A DNA stretch of 64,000 nucleotides from Gyrodactylus bullatarudis (taxonomy: Eukaryota > Platyhelminthes > Monogenea > Gyrodactylidea > Gyrodactylidae), in the NCBI GenBank assembly GCA_012064415.1, contig SSNU01000134.1:110985-174984 (forward strand), read 5' to 3'. Under the pieces are notes generated by a model. It did not search any database and had not been told where the DNA came from. It worked only from the letters and a program-made list of their open reading frames with translations. The stretch's first letter is position 1, and the number at the start of each line of letters is the position of its first letter. A program made the position numbers and the translations under genes. Shown one piece after another: positions 35,836 through 45,822 of the stretch.

Positions 35836-36651
35836 ATTTCAATGCTCAACGTCTCAATCCTCTGCAAAAGTTCCAAGTGAACGAATTGCTTCAAGAAAGA
35901 CTTAGCTTACGGATAATTGCTAATAGATTGAATGTTAGCATTAAACAAGTTAGAAATGTTTCGCGAAACGGATTACTTCTATCCGACATAGATCGTTTTT
36001 TTGTCAGAATTGCTAGGAGTATCACTGACTCCAGATACAGATTAAAATGGAAAACTCTGCATTTTGCCTTCAAAGAAAATGCTCAAAACTTGGGATTCTA
36101 TTTTACAAGAGAGTTTATGAATCGTTTCTTTAAAGCATTTCCAAACCTCAATGGAACGAGTTACAGCCTTGATATGCTGTAATGCTGCAGGTCAAATGTA
36201 TCCAACACTTTATATAGGTAAACTTATTTTTTTATTCGAAGGCACTTCTGAAAGACCTAGGAGTTTTAATAGAATCCAGCATCCAGATTACACTTCAAAT
36301 AGAAAATCTGGATGGATGACCAGAGCCATTTTCCAAGAATGGATAAATAAGTTTGGAGAAAGTGTTGGCCGGAATGTAGTGCTTATCTTGGACAATTTCA
36401 GAGCGCATGAAAGGATTGTTTGTCCAGATAATGTCAACATTCTTTACTTACCTGCAGCAACTACATCAATATCACAGCCATGTGATCAAGGGATCATCCG
36501 GTCCTTTAAATGTATGTATGAAGACAAGCGATCAGACTTCAATAACATAGATTTAAATACCGCACTCGAACTAATGAGAATGTGTGAAAGAGAAATGCGA
36601 ATTTCTGTGATAGTAAATTCATGGAATAAAGCTATCTATAATAAATTATAA
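35808..36651 (+). pseudogene. Tigger/pogo-like (DDE_1) transposase, internally deleted
   Basis: Frame 1 (35808-36182) has a helix-turn-helix type region (LSLRIIANRLNVSIKQV) and a second DNA-binding-like block (GFYFTREFMNRFFKAFPN). Frame 2 (36151-36651) has the catalytic half: VTALICCNAAGQMYP, LILDNFRAHE, then NILYLPAATTSISQPCDQG. The block with the first catalytic Asp is missing between them, and the frames overlap out of register, so a deletion is inferred. The last catalytic residue lies downstream of the QP-CDQG motif in this family and cannot be assigned with confidence. Confidence 0.8.
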
Positions 36652-37809
36652 GAACTAAAGCAATTTTCTTTTTGATAAAATATACTGTCAATTATTCAAG
36701 ATCCAAAAAACAAGAAAATTTTTTATCATAGTTTTAAGAACACTTTTCTATCAGGGTGGAAAATAATTTTTGAAAAAGAAATGCAACTGAAAATATACCT
36801 TGAGAAAACTTAAGAACTTCTTCAGAATTATTTTGCTGAAAAAATTTTGTTTTTATCTTTGTTTATAAGGAAGTTATGGCTAACTAAAGTTACTGGTCCT
36901 CAAATTTTTATTAGTGGAAGGATGAAGAAAATAAAATAGGATTTATCAGGAAGAAATCATTATCGATTTTCTACATTAGTCATAAAATGTGACTTGTACA
37001 ATGTGAAGAACATGTGTACTACACTGTGGTCCCTAATTATAATTAGCAATTCGTTTAACCTGTAATTATCATTCTTGTCAAATTCGTACATTCAACATAA
37101 AATAGAAAATTATGAAAAGCTTTTCTTGTGAAGTTTACACCACCACCATTAACAATTTGATACCGAAACTCTATATCATTCTGATCAGAATTCAATTTCC
37201 CACAAAATGATATGAAAATCTCAAATTCTTGATATTTTTCGGAAAAAAAATTTCTAACTAACTAATAGACCTACTAAAAAGTATATGGACAAAAGAAAAA
37301 AACATTTTTTTCTTGGAAAAGTGGGGTGTGCCCTTTCCTATATGCCAAACCTGGGGGACAACTGTATCGTGATTTTATTGAATTTAAATAAAATTCAGAG
37401 TATTAAAAGCTTCCTTGAAGCTTTTTTTCGACTTTTCGCCCCTTAGTTTGGTTACTCGAATTTCATTGGTCAGACTCACTGTGACTCCTGATTGGTCAAA
37501 AGGCAGACTTTTTGGAATATTACACGCGATTCACTTTTTAAAGATGTTGGTACAATAACTATACCTGTGAATTTTTAAATTTAAATTATAGATGACCGTG
37601 ATGAGAAAATTATTGAGATGTTTAATTGATGTTTTATTTTCGTTTAATGCTAAAAAATTCATTTAAAGATTTTTTTAAACAGTTTGGTTTAGAGATTTTT
37701 TCTCTCAAGAAAATTACATTACATATAAAGAAAATAACAAAACTCATTAATCAGCATGATAAAAATAAGTCTGTTTCAATTTAATTCTAACACTTCTGTT
37801 TTTTTCATA
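36652..37809. other. No feature seen
   Basis: No frame over 60 codons with a motif. One polyA-rich tract near 37300. ATTGGT pentamers at 37460-37500. Confidence 0.35.
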
Positions 37810-37814
37810 AATCA

Positions 37815-37905
37815 TCCCAAAGGAAAGTTTTTTCCAATAATCACCACAAGAATTTCCAAATTCACCCCAGAGGAAATTTTTTCTAATATTCACCCAAAAT
37901 ATATT
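37815..37905 (+). repeat. Two direct ~51-bp units next to the Merlin end
   Basis: AAAGGAAAGTTTTTTCCAATAATCACC is mirrored by a second unit with AGAGGAAATTTTTTCTAATATTCACC about 51 bp later (only partial runs quoted). It abuts the left end of the 7-kb Merlin element and has no coding content. Confidence 0.5.
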
Positions 37906-38207
37906 TTTTGGTAATACAAGCGATTAGCTCCTAAAAACATCTCTGCCCCAAAATTTTTCTAAGTCCAAAAATTATTCGTGAAAGGTACACCACTGACGCA
38001 CCAACCCACTCTACCCTCTTGCTACACATTATACGCATTATTCAACTAACGGACTTTCACACCTATGAACAAAGACTATTTATTCATTCTTCACTATCTT
38101 TACATTCAGCTCAAGTATAATTATAAATCAACTATAGAATCAAACAGTGAATTTATTGTTATTATAATTATAAATTACACGGGTGGTTAGGGGGTTGCGA
38201 TAAATTT

Positions 38208-39132
38208 TTGCGACAAATTTTGTGTAAAATTTTACGCAGATTATGAATCTGCTTCCAAAAATTTCCTAAGTTGCTCAGTTTTTGCGCAATTTGCGAAAAA
38301 CCGAAATAGCACAATTTTCATAATCGGGACTTGAATAAATCAATTTTTCGACTTGATCCTTAGACATTTCAGAGTCGAATTTGATATCATTTGAAAGAGC
38401 ATAAAATTCTTTATAAGACGCTTTCAAGTTCAAACGTGCTTTTGGAATGGATCATCCTCAAAATTAGTCTTAAAGTTGAAAAAAGATGAAAAATTAGCGA
38501 AAAATGCCATGCACTTTTTTGTTTTTACCCTTCAACAAGCTATCTTATTTTGATAAAATCTCAAATTTTAATGGGAGAAAGAATGTGAAATTTATTTTTC
38601 TATCCAATGATACCTCGCATGACCATTTATCTTTTTTGGTTCAGAAGTTATTCAAGGTTTTTTCATTTGTGATTTCACTCAATTTTTCTCGATTTATTTT
38701 TTCTCGATTCTGATTGGTTCATTTTGATTAGCACAATAATTTCGTATAAAACTGAAGGATTTATCATAAATGATTAAATCAGTATAGACAATAACAGGGA
38801 CTTGTATATTTATAAAAAAACTTAATTTTGATATTGAGTTATAGTTTTTTAAGTGTCTATTTTATTGTTTTTCAAAGTTTTTTTTCTTAAAAAATTGCAT
38901 TTCATTATTTTTTTTCTTAAACGTATGTATAAAGTGTCTACACACCCTTTTCCCCATCCTGATATTTTCTTATTGGTTGTATTCGACCAAACCTTAACCA
39001 ATCACAGTATGATAATGAAAATTGTGCTATTTCGGTTTTTCGCGAATTGCACAAAAACTGAGCAACTTAGGAAATTTTTGGAAGCAGATTCAGAATCTGC
39101 GTAAAATTTTACACTATAATCAGTTTGTCGCA
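38208..39132. mobile_element. Inverted-repeat element with ~115-bp arms
   Basis: TTGCGACAAA and TGTAAAATTTTACGCAGATT on the left pair with 39013-39132 in reverse complement, including CTGCTTCCAAAAATTTCC, TAAGTTGCTCAGTTTTTG and CCGAAATAGCACAATTTT. The interior of about 690 bp has no transposase. Nested in the 7-kb Merlin element near its left end. Superfamily unknown. Confidence 0.75.
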
Positions 39133-39338
39133 AAACTTTGCAGTTGGCAAAAGAGGCAGAAAACGTAAAAGTCTGAGTGGGCAACCAACGATGGACAGAT
39201 ATGTGAAAAGAAAACAATGACCATGGATACTGCAAACCAACTTTAAACCCTCCCCCTTTTATGCTCCGGAATGATACAACCAATCAGAGGATATTATTGT
39301 ACATTAAATTTATTATATATATCTAGCCGGTGTAACAG

Positions 39339-39400
39339 TCTGACGAGATCCGGTGAAATATAAGCTTTATTACTAAATATCCACTTGACTTCCAAATCCT
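39339..39400 (+). repeat. Short repeat G, one of three copies around the Penelope fragment
   Basis: GTCTGA--AGATCCGGTGAAATATA, then AGCTTTATTACTAAATATCC, then ACTTGACTTCCAAATCCT. It recurs reverse-complemented at 40737-40803 and, more weakly, at 41010-41055. The copies bracket the GIY-YIG fragment and may be element ends. Confidence 0.6.
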
Positions 39401-39668
39401 CTAAATGACTCTTTCATTTGAAACTGAAAATATCTTCGAAGCTCGGCAGTATTTCCCTAACAAACGAAAAATATTTGTTTTCAGCTATTTACATGATTAG
39501 CAACAGGAATCTAACTTGAAAATCAAATAAAATATGTGCTTGAATTCTATTGGTTGATAGTTTCCTGCTCTCTCATTGGCTAAGAAAAATCATGGTTTAG
39601 GTATATAACTGAGATGTTAATTCCCATTTGGGCAGAGAGGGATATAAAGCGGGCACTTCACCTGTATT

Positions 39669-40103
39669 TTGTTATCTAAAATCTATAAAAAATATAATTT
39701 TAAGGTTGTTTTTAAAAATAATATAAGTCTTGTTGATAAAATTTCCAAAAATGAAAATAACATTCTGGAAGGCTGTGGTATCTGTAAATTAAAATGTTGC
39801 TGTGATAAAAGTTATATTGGTCAAACTGGTAGAAATTTTAAGACAAGAATCAAAGAACATAAAAACAGTATTTTAAGAAATGATAATAAGTCACATGTTT
39901 TCCAACATGTCTTAAACAATAATGGGCATAAAATCAATTTTGAGGAGGTTAAAATTCTTAGTGTGCAGAAAAACTTTAGAAAGAGGTTAATTCATGAAGC
40001 TCTAGAAACTGGCAATAATGATACTTTTAATGAAAATGTTGGTGAAGTGAACATTGAGCAGTGTTGGATTCGGCTTTTTGGCGAAAGAAGGAAGTTAAAT
40101 TAA
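39669..40103 (+). CDS. GIY-YIG endonuclease domain of a Penelope-like retroelement
   Basis: 144 residues. A cysteine cluster (GCGICKLKCCCDK) leads directly into the GIY-YIG signature SYIGQTGRNFKTRIKEH, as in the C-terminal endonuclease of Penelope-like elements, which nicks target DNA for reverse transcription. The reverse-transcriptase domain that should precede it is absent, so the copy is 5'-truncated and would not move on its own. The downstream tail (40270-40400) recurs at 63872-64000. Sequence immediately upstream (39600-39660) includes a TATA-like TATATAAC but nothing proves expression. The open frame itself has no stop or shift. Confidence 0.75.
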   Translation: MLSKIYKKYNFKVVFKNNISLVDKISKNENNILEGCGICKLKCCCDKSYIGQTGRNFKTRIKEHKNSILRNDNKSHVFQHVLNNNGHKINFEEVKILSVQKNFRKRLIHEALETGNNDTFNENVGEVNIEQCWIRLFGERRKLN

Positions 40104-40269
40104 ATCTGATGAAAAATCATATCACCCTTTCATTTCTGATTATAAATACTTAATTATCATAGGTCAGCCTCTTGTATTATTCTATTCTCTCATCTGATTG
40201 GACAAAACTGATAGGTATGAGATCATGAAAGTATATAAATAGTAATTTGTTTTTTGACAAACTTGTCGT

Positions 40270-40400
40270 ACCACTGAAGAAGGCGTGTGAAGACAATCAT
40301 CGTCGAAACGTTTTGATGACCATGGCTGAGAATTCTAATATTGACCTAAGTTTTAATAAATTTTATTATTAAACTAATTTTAGATCGTTTTTCACTGATT
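40270..40400 (+). repeat. Penelope-like 3' tail, copy 1
   Basis: CTGAAGAAGGCGTGTGAAG, then GTCGAAACGTTT, then GACCATGGCTGAGAATTC and an AT-rich end. Nearly identical to the reverse complement of 63872-64000. The CTGA-GA ... GAAA order recalls a hammerhead core, but the intervening bases do not pair, so no ribozyme is claimed here. Confidence 0.7.
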
Positions 40401-43306
40401 CGGAAATTAAGGAGGTCAAAAAAAAGTTTTTTTTTGGTCTGATTTAAGAAAAAATTATACCAGACTATAGAGAAAAATGAGGTTTATATGTCTATCTATT
40501 TAAAATTCATCACTTTTGTTCTATTGAATTCATCTTCTGCTAATTCATGATGAAAATTAACTTTTAAGTTTCCCCATGAGTTAACTGGTTCTTACACCTG
40601 TATTTATTCATCTTGGTTTCACGAGCTGAAACACGCTATCCAAGAGTTTTTGAGCCTCCATAATATTATTTCTTAGATTTTTTATCGATAATTTTTCATA
40701 GCATTATATTGTCGAATTACATCAAAAATATTTTTCTAGTAAAAGATTCATTAAAAGGATTAGAATTCGAGTGGATATTCAGTAATAAAGCTATATTTTA
40801 CCAGTTTTTATCAGACTATGACCCCGGCTAAATATTTATAACAAATTAAGGATAAGATTTAATCTTCTGATTGATTCAATTATTTAAGAGCATAAATTGA
40901 ATAGGGGTTAGGCTGGCTGTTAGTATCTATGATCATGTTTTCTTCTATATAATTGTTGGTCTCCGAGCTCATAAGGAAGGCAAGAGAAGAAGAGCGTATA
41001 TTATTAGAAGTAAACGTTATATTTTACCGGATTTCTTCAGACTCGACCCCACAAGCACTATTACAATTCATCCAATTTGAAACCTTCAATTTATTAAATT
41101 GTTTTTGTAGCTTGTTTTGATTATTGTTAATAAAAGAATTTATATAAATAAACTTTTCAGAGTGTGTTTAAGAGAAAATTCCGAAATTAATTTAGTTTTA
41201 ATAAAAACTAGTTAAATTATTTTAAGTATCTTTAAACAAATGGGGTAAGAAGTTGGAGCAAATGCAAATACTTTACACTAGTCAAAATAAGCGGTAAGAT
41301 TTTGATCATCGTAATTTTAATGATAAACATAGATGGCTCAGTATATACTTGTAAGAGATTTCGACTAAAATTATCAAAAAAATCGATCAAGATGATAAAT
41401 TGAGTATGAATTTTTTTTGGTTTATGATTTCAAACCAGTTTACGATTTGAGTTTGTGAAATATCTTAGAATAGTATGCAATAATAATACTTTTTATTTTA
41501 GATAGTGAGTCAAAACTTTATATCAATTTATCGAAAATTTCCCAAAGAATTTCTCTCTAACTAACTTTGTTAATACACAGATATAAGTAAGTAGAAGATT
41601 CGAAATTATTTGCGGGACATTAGCTGCCTTATTTTCTGAAAGACCATCAGATTCAAAATTATTTGTATATTAATGAAAATGTTATTAATGAATAGTGCAG
41701 GACCTATACTCACAAAATGTTATTGTTTCATAAGATTTTATAATACAATTCACCGGCTTAATATTTATACATTATAATGTAATAATGCAGCTCCTATACC
41801 TATAAAGTTCATCTACATTTTTATCGCAGGTTCAAATCCCAGGATTTAGAATACTAACAAGTCCAAAAAGAGGGCAAAACTTATTTCTAAATTCTCCCAG
41901 CACTTGTCACGATGGGATTCATTTTTAAGCTGAAAATTCAGTGAAATTGGCTAATCCATTACCAAATAAGAAGTACCAGTGATATATATTTCCTTTGCAC
42001 CTAGAATTAATTAAGAGAATTTAACCATTATACCTCGATATATTTGGTATCCTCTATCGGTTTAATATAGTATCCGTAAAGAATTGAAAAATCCCTAATC
42101 AGGTCAATTTTGCAGACATGAGTAAGTTTTAAACATAGAATAAATATATATCGATTCGGATTTCCAGCTTATAGTGAGTTGAACTAAACAAGAATTCGAA
42201 TTATTACCATTTAGAAATTCAAATAAAATGAAACTTCATTCAGCGAATAACCCTTCGCTGCAACCTTAAATAATCTGTTAAGAAAAATTTGATCAAAACA
42301 ATTTCTAAATTAGGAATGCGTAAGTTACTTAAAATAAGAGACTATCGGGCCTAATAATGAGTGTAAAAGTGATCCCTACTTCTCTACCTCTTTAGCATAG
42401 TATTTATTTTAAATTTTATACTGATGAGTAGGTATACGAATCAAATTATTTCTAAGTTCAGCAATATATCCGTATACAGTAAATTGGATAGATAATGGTT
42501 TGAGATAACTCTACCCCGAAATGATTTCTAGTTATATACCTCTCTGCTCGTTTTCGTTGACCAATGGAATTCGAGTATTGTCTCGACCAATGAAATTGAA
42601 GTTAAATTTAGCTTTTTTACTCTCTACTCTTATGGGCGATTATGTAACTAAATTTATGAAACCCCACATATTAAATATGTGGTAATAATATTAAAATAAA
42701 TATTAAAAAGAAATATTTTCCCCTCTTTCGATTAAAACCAAAAATATTATTCCAGGTAGCTTAATAGCTGAAATACGATAACTTTCTTATTCGAACTATA
42801 CTCGTCTCAATATTTAAACCATTCGAAAGAGCATGAAGTTTTGTATATCTTGGCAAAATTTTAATTAACTACAGTCAATTTCAAACATGATGACTCGATA
42901 TAAATTAAATATTTCATGGAGGTTTACTTTTATACCTCTCTGCCCCAAAACAGTAGCCAATGAATGCTCAGTATCCAAGGACCAATCAGAATTGAGCAGA
43001 TTTTTTCTATTCCCAATATTTCACAACTTTCTATAAAGTGTTTGTTTCAAAATTACATACTACATGTTATGCCTCATGAGATAGAGAATTTTTTGCTCTT
43101 TCAAATGAACTAAAAATTATTGCTGTGTATTTAGTGATAACTGAGATAAAATAACTCTGTTATCTTAGGGTATACAGAAAAAATAATTGCACCATTCTAT
43201 AGGCAATTGAATATCCCATGCTATCCCTGAATATTTTTGAGAAACTGTAAAAGGTGTAAGATTCATTGCAAATATAAATCGGCTAACAAAACTCTTAACT
43301 AGGAAA
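40401..43306. other. Interior of the 7-kb Merlin element without a recognised gene
   Basis: Contains the second and third copies of repeat G (40737-40803, reverse complement; 41010-41055, weak). A CysXXCys-like reading near 43240-43290 (NCKRC) resembles the zinc ribbon that should precede the transposase, in another frame. A GTAAGA...CTAAC...TAG stretch there looks like an intron but does not restore the frame cleanly. Otherwise featureless. Confidence 0.4.
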
Positions 43307-44017
43307 TTGTTGATGATAAAATATGAACAAAAATTTCACAAAAAGCTAATACTAGATGCCCGTATTCCAATGGCTAAAGTCATTGATCTAATGTATGCCT
43401 ATGGAATGAAGATGACAGTCCATGAAAAAGCAGAAATGTTAGATTTGGCAGAGTCTACTGTCAATAATTATTTCAAAAAGTTTGCAAGAGCCTTGAGTCG
43501 AGAAAATCCGCACCCTGCTTATCTTCTTGGCAACGTTGGGGAAACGATTGAGATTGACGAAATGCACTTATTTAAGAGAAAGTACAACAGAGGTCGGTAT
43601 TTCAGGAATCATCGATATTGGATCGTTGGAGCAATCTGTCGAGGATCTAAAGAAATCCGTATGAAGATGATCCCAAAAAGAAATAAACGGATTCTCCATA
43701 GATTTATTGTAAACAATATTGCTCGAGAAACGAAAATTTACTCAGACGAGTGGAGAGGATACAATGGACTCAATTTGCTCGGATATGATCATCGAACTGT
43801 AAATCATAAGCGTAATTATGTACACCCACAGGATCCTGATGTACATACGAACAACATCGAGCGTGTCTGGAGAACCTTAAGGGAATCGATACACAAATAC
43901 TCAAGTCCTCGCCAAGCCCATGCCAAAATTAAGGCATTTGTTGCTAGATATAATAATAAACAATTCACTTTAAAACAACACTTTGAAAACGTATTGGATG
44001 CATGTCAACTTTTTTAA
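43307..44017 (+). CDS. Merlin (ISXO2-like) transposase, catalytic part
   Basis: 236 residues uninterrupted. A helix-turn-helix-like segment (EKAEMLDLAESTVNNYFKK) is followed by the DDE core. Asp lies in IEIDEMHLFKRKYNRG, Asp in KIYSDEWRGYNG, and Glu in HTNNIERVWRTLRE. The amino-terminal zinc ribbon found in the other two copies is missing or out of frame just upstream. It may lie in an earlier exon. It lies inside 248-bp inverted repeats. It is clearly different from the transposase at 18022 and closer to the one at 47280, so at least two Merlin lineages occur here. Confidence 0.85.
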   Translation: MLMIKYEQKFHKKLILDARIPMAKVIDLMYAYGMKMTVHEKAEMLDLAESTVNNYFKKFARALSRENPHPAYLLGNVGETIEIDEMHLFKRKYNRGRYFRNHRYWIVGAICRGSKEIRMKMIPKRNKRILHRFIVNNIARETKIYSDEWRGYNGLNLLGYDHRTVNHKRNYVHPQDPDVHTNNIERVWRTLRESIHKYSSPRQAHAKIKAFVARYNNKQFTLKQHFENVLDACQLF

Positions 44018-44113
44018 ATTATAAGATAAATAAATCTATATTGTGTTCCAAATAAATTCACTGTTTGATTCTATAGTTGATTTATAATTATACTTGAGCT
44101 GAATGTAAAGATA

Positions 44114-44693
44114 TATAAGAAAAGAATTTTTATTCACTAAATGTACATTTCTTTATGGTTCATCAGTAGTGACACATAAATAATGATAAAAGTTTAAAGT
44201 TCATTGAAAATAATATTTTACAATTTTTGAAAGAAATAGTAAAAGTTGAAGAAGGATACGGCGGTGACCAGACATATCAAACTGGAAAACCACGAAGCTT
44301 CAATTTCTAATTTTTCAATCTTGTATAAAAATGCGGGGGATGACAGCACGGATTTGTGGGTGAAGGAGAAATTCTTCATCAATCACTTTAAGCCAAATCT
44401 GTGTGTTCAGAAAAATTATTCCTATAACCTTCAATTACCCTGGCCTATGTGAGCTTTTTCACTTTTCTCTTCACTGTTGCTATTTATTGAACTTTTACTA
44501 TTTCTTTCAAAAATTGTAAAATATTATTTTCAATGAACTTTAAACTTTTATCATTATTTATGTGTCACTACTGATGAACCATAAAGAAATGTACATTTAG
44601 TGAATAAAAATTCTTTTCTTATATATCTACAAATATGATTTTAAGCGGATTTTCGGACGTTTTTGATAAATTACGTGAATCATATCATCGCCA
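44114..44693 (+). mobile_element. Penelope-like fragment inserted in the right Merlin repeat, 13-bp duplication
   Basis: GAATGTAAAGATA flanks it at 44101-44113 and 44694-44706. Arms of about 135 bp (44114-44249 and 44487-44627) are inverted copies. Between them 44246-44452 encodes 68 residues resembling the C-terminal end of a GIY-YIG protein (RHIKLENHEASI, WVKEKFFINHFKPN). About 66 bp of tail follow the right arm. Removal leaves the Merlin repeat perfectly continuous. Inverted flanking repeats and variable-length duplications are known for Penelope-like elements. The assignment is good but based on a short peptide. Confidence 0.8.
44565..44603 (+). ncRNA. Hammerhead-ribozyme-like motif in the Penelope fragment arm
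   Basis: In order: TCACTA, the core CTGATGA, an 8-nt linker, the core GAAA, TGTACATT, and TAGTGA. TCACTA and TAGTGA pair as six base pairs (stem I). GAAA followed by TGTACAT gives a tiny stem III with a palindromic loop and T-T before stem I, as required for cleavage. The linker ACCATAAA does not form a stem II. Small hammerhead variants, some acting as dimers, are known from Penelope-like elements. The opposite arm carries the same motif on the minus strand (about 44133-44172). Activity is unproven. Confidence 0.5.
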
Positions 44694-45052
44694 GAATGTA
44701 AAGATAGTGAAGAATGAATAAATAGTCTTTGTTCATAGGTGTGAAAGTCCGTTAGTTGAATAATGCGTATAATGTGTAGCAAGAGGGTAGAGTGGGTTGG
44801 TGCGTCAGTGGTGTACCTTTCACGAATAATTTTTGGACTTAGAAAAATTTTGGGGCAGAGATGTTTTTAGGAGCTAATCGCTTGTATTACCAAATAATTT
44901 AATTTAATAATTTATCTACCCTTTTTTCAGCGCTTGATATTTTAAGGCTTTTGCGCGGTCTTCCACATTTTTTTTATTTACTCTGTAACTTTTAAGTTCC
45001 GACTCCATTAAATTTTCGACATCACGGAGCTGCTTTCGAAAAGATTCAAGAT

Positions 45053-45660
45053 TGATATGAAGTTGGGAATCTATGATTTTTACAGAAATCTCGATATTTT
45101 CATCAAGAATTCGAACTTGTTAAAGATTTTTTGGAATCCTACTCATGCTGCCCACTTTTACCATTAGAAGAAAAAAAAATCTGAAAAACTATTATTTTTA
45201 TGAAAAATAAGGTCATTTTTCAAATTTCCATTTGGCGCCAAAATCCCATTTTTTCGAACTTTGAGCTGAAAATTTTTGTGGATTTGAAAGTGGGAGGCTG
45301 ATCGAAAGAGTTTTTTTCAGGATTAAGATAAGACAAGAAAATCAATTCAACTGAATCTGATCTGATGCTTAACCTTATTATCGTTTGGGAGCGAAATTTC
45401 GTATTTTTGATCATTTTCACTACTTGAAAATCACTGAAATTTCGATAATTCAAATTCTCTCGAAAATGGGGTAACTGACGATAACTTGACGGTGCTAGTC
45501 AGCTTTCTTGTCTAATCTTAATCATGAAAAAACTCTTTCGATCAGCCTCCCACTTTCAAATCAACAAAAATTTTCAGCTCAAAGTTCGAAAAAATGGGAT
45601 TTTGGCACCAAATGGGAATTTGAAAAATGACCATATTTTTCATAAAAATAATTTTTGATT
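45053..45660 (+). mobile_element. Foldback element with truncated right arm
   Basis: Starts GATATGAAGTTGGGAATC-TATG and follows the subtype A order. Inner arms pair at about 45230-45350 and 45505-45620 (TTTCGAACTTTGAGCTGAAA and its complement). The outer ~170 bp of the right arm are missing, replaced by a fragment of another MITE. The 77-codon minus frame here is not a gene. Confidence 0.75.
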
Positions 45661-45664
45661 TTTG

Positions 45665-45818
45665 GAATTAACCCTTACAATTTTGGTTACTTTTTACATT
45701 GGATTTGAGGACCCCTAAAATTTAATTCACTTTTGGTTCCTTTTGGCAATTGAAAATTTTAAATATTGCATTTATGGTCCCTTTTTCCTGTGTTGAAAAT
45801 TAATAATTGCAGTCATGG
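45665..45818 (-). repeat. Fragment of the 24744-type MITE
   Basis: Reverse-complement match to about 25259-25425 (GATTTGAGGACCC, AAATATTGCATTTATGGTCC, CTTTTTCCTGTGTTGAAA, TGCAGTCATGGTT). It is cut by the piggyBac end at 45819-45822, which gives a relative order of insertion. Confidence 0.7.
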
Positions 45819-45822
45819 TTAA

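Larger units (their letters stand above)
37910..44891 (+). mobile_element. 7-kb Merlin-type element with 248-bp terminal inverted repeats and cargo
   Basis: The left repeat is 37910-38157, starting GGTAATACAAGCGATTAGC. The right repeat is 44051-44113 plus 44707-44891, together also 248 bp and apparently identical once the 580-bp insert at 44114-44693 and one copy of its 13-bp duplication are removed. A Merlin transposase (43307-44017) ends 33 bp before the right repeat. The interior contains an inverted-repeat element (38208-39132) and a Penelope-like fragment (39669-40400). The flanking 9-mers (37901-37909 and 44892-44900) match at only 6 of 9 positions, so the target duplication is not proved. 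Confidence 0.8.

Noticed and set aside
40270..40310. Hammerhead-like order CTGAAGA ... GAAA in the Penelope 3' tail (also at 63960-64000)
   Set aside because: The bases between the two core segments do not pair into stem II, and nothing before CTGAAGA pairs with sequence after GAAA. The conservation is better explained as the element tail.
41820..41850. GGTTCAAATCCC, a tRNA B-box-like sequence
   Set aside because: No T-stem pairing and no acceptor or anticodon arm can be drawn around it.
42418..42445. CTGATGAGTAGGTATACGAA resembles a hammerhead core with a short stem II
   Set aside because: The second core segment reads GAAT instead of GAAA and no stem I or III is present.
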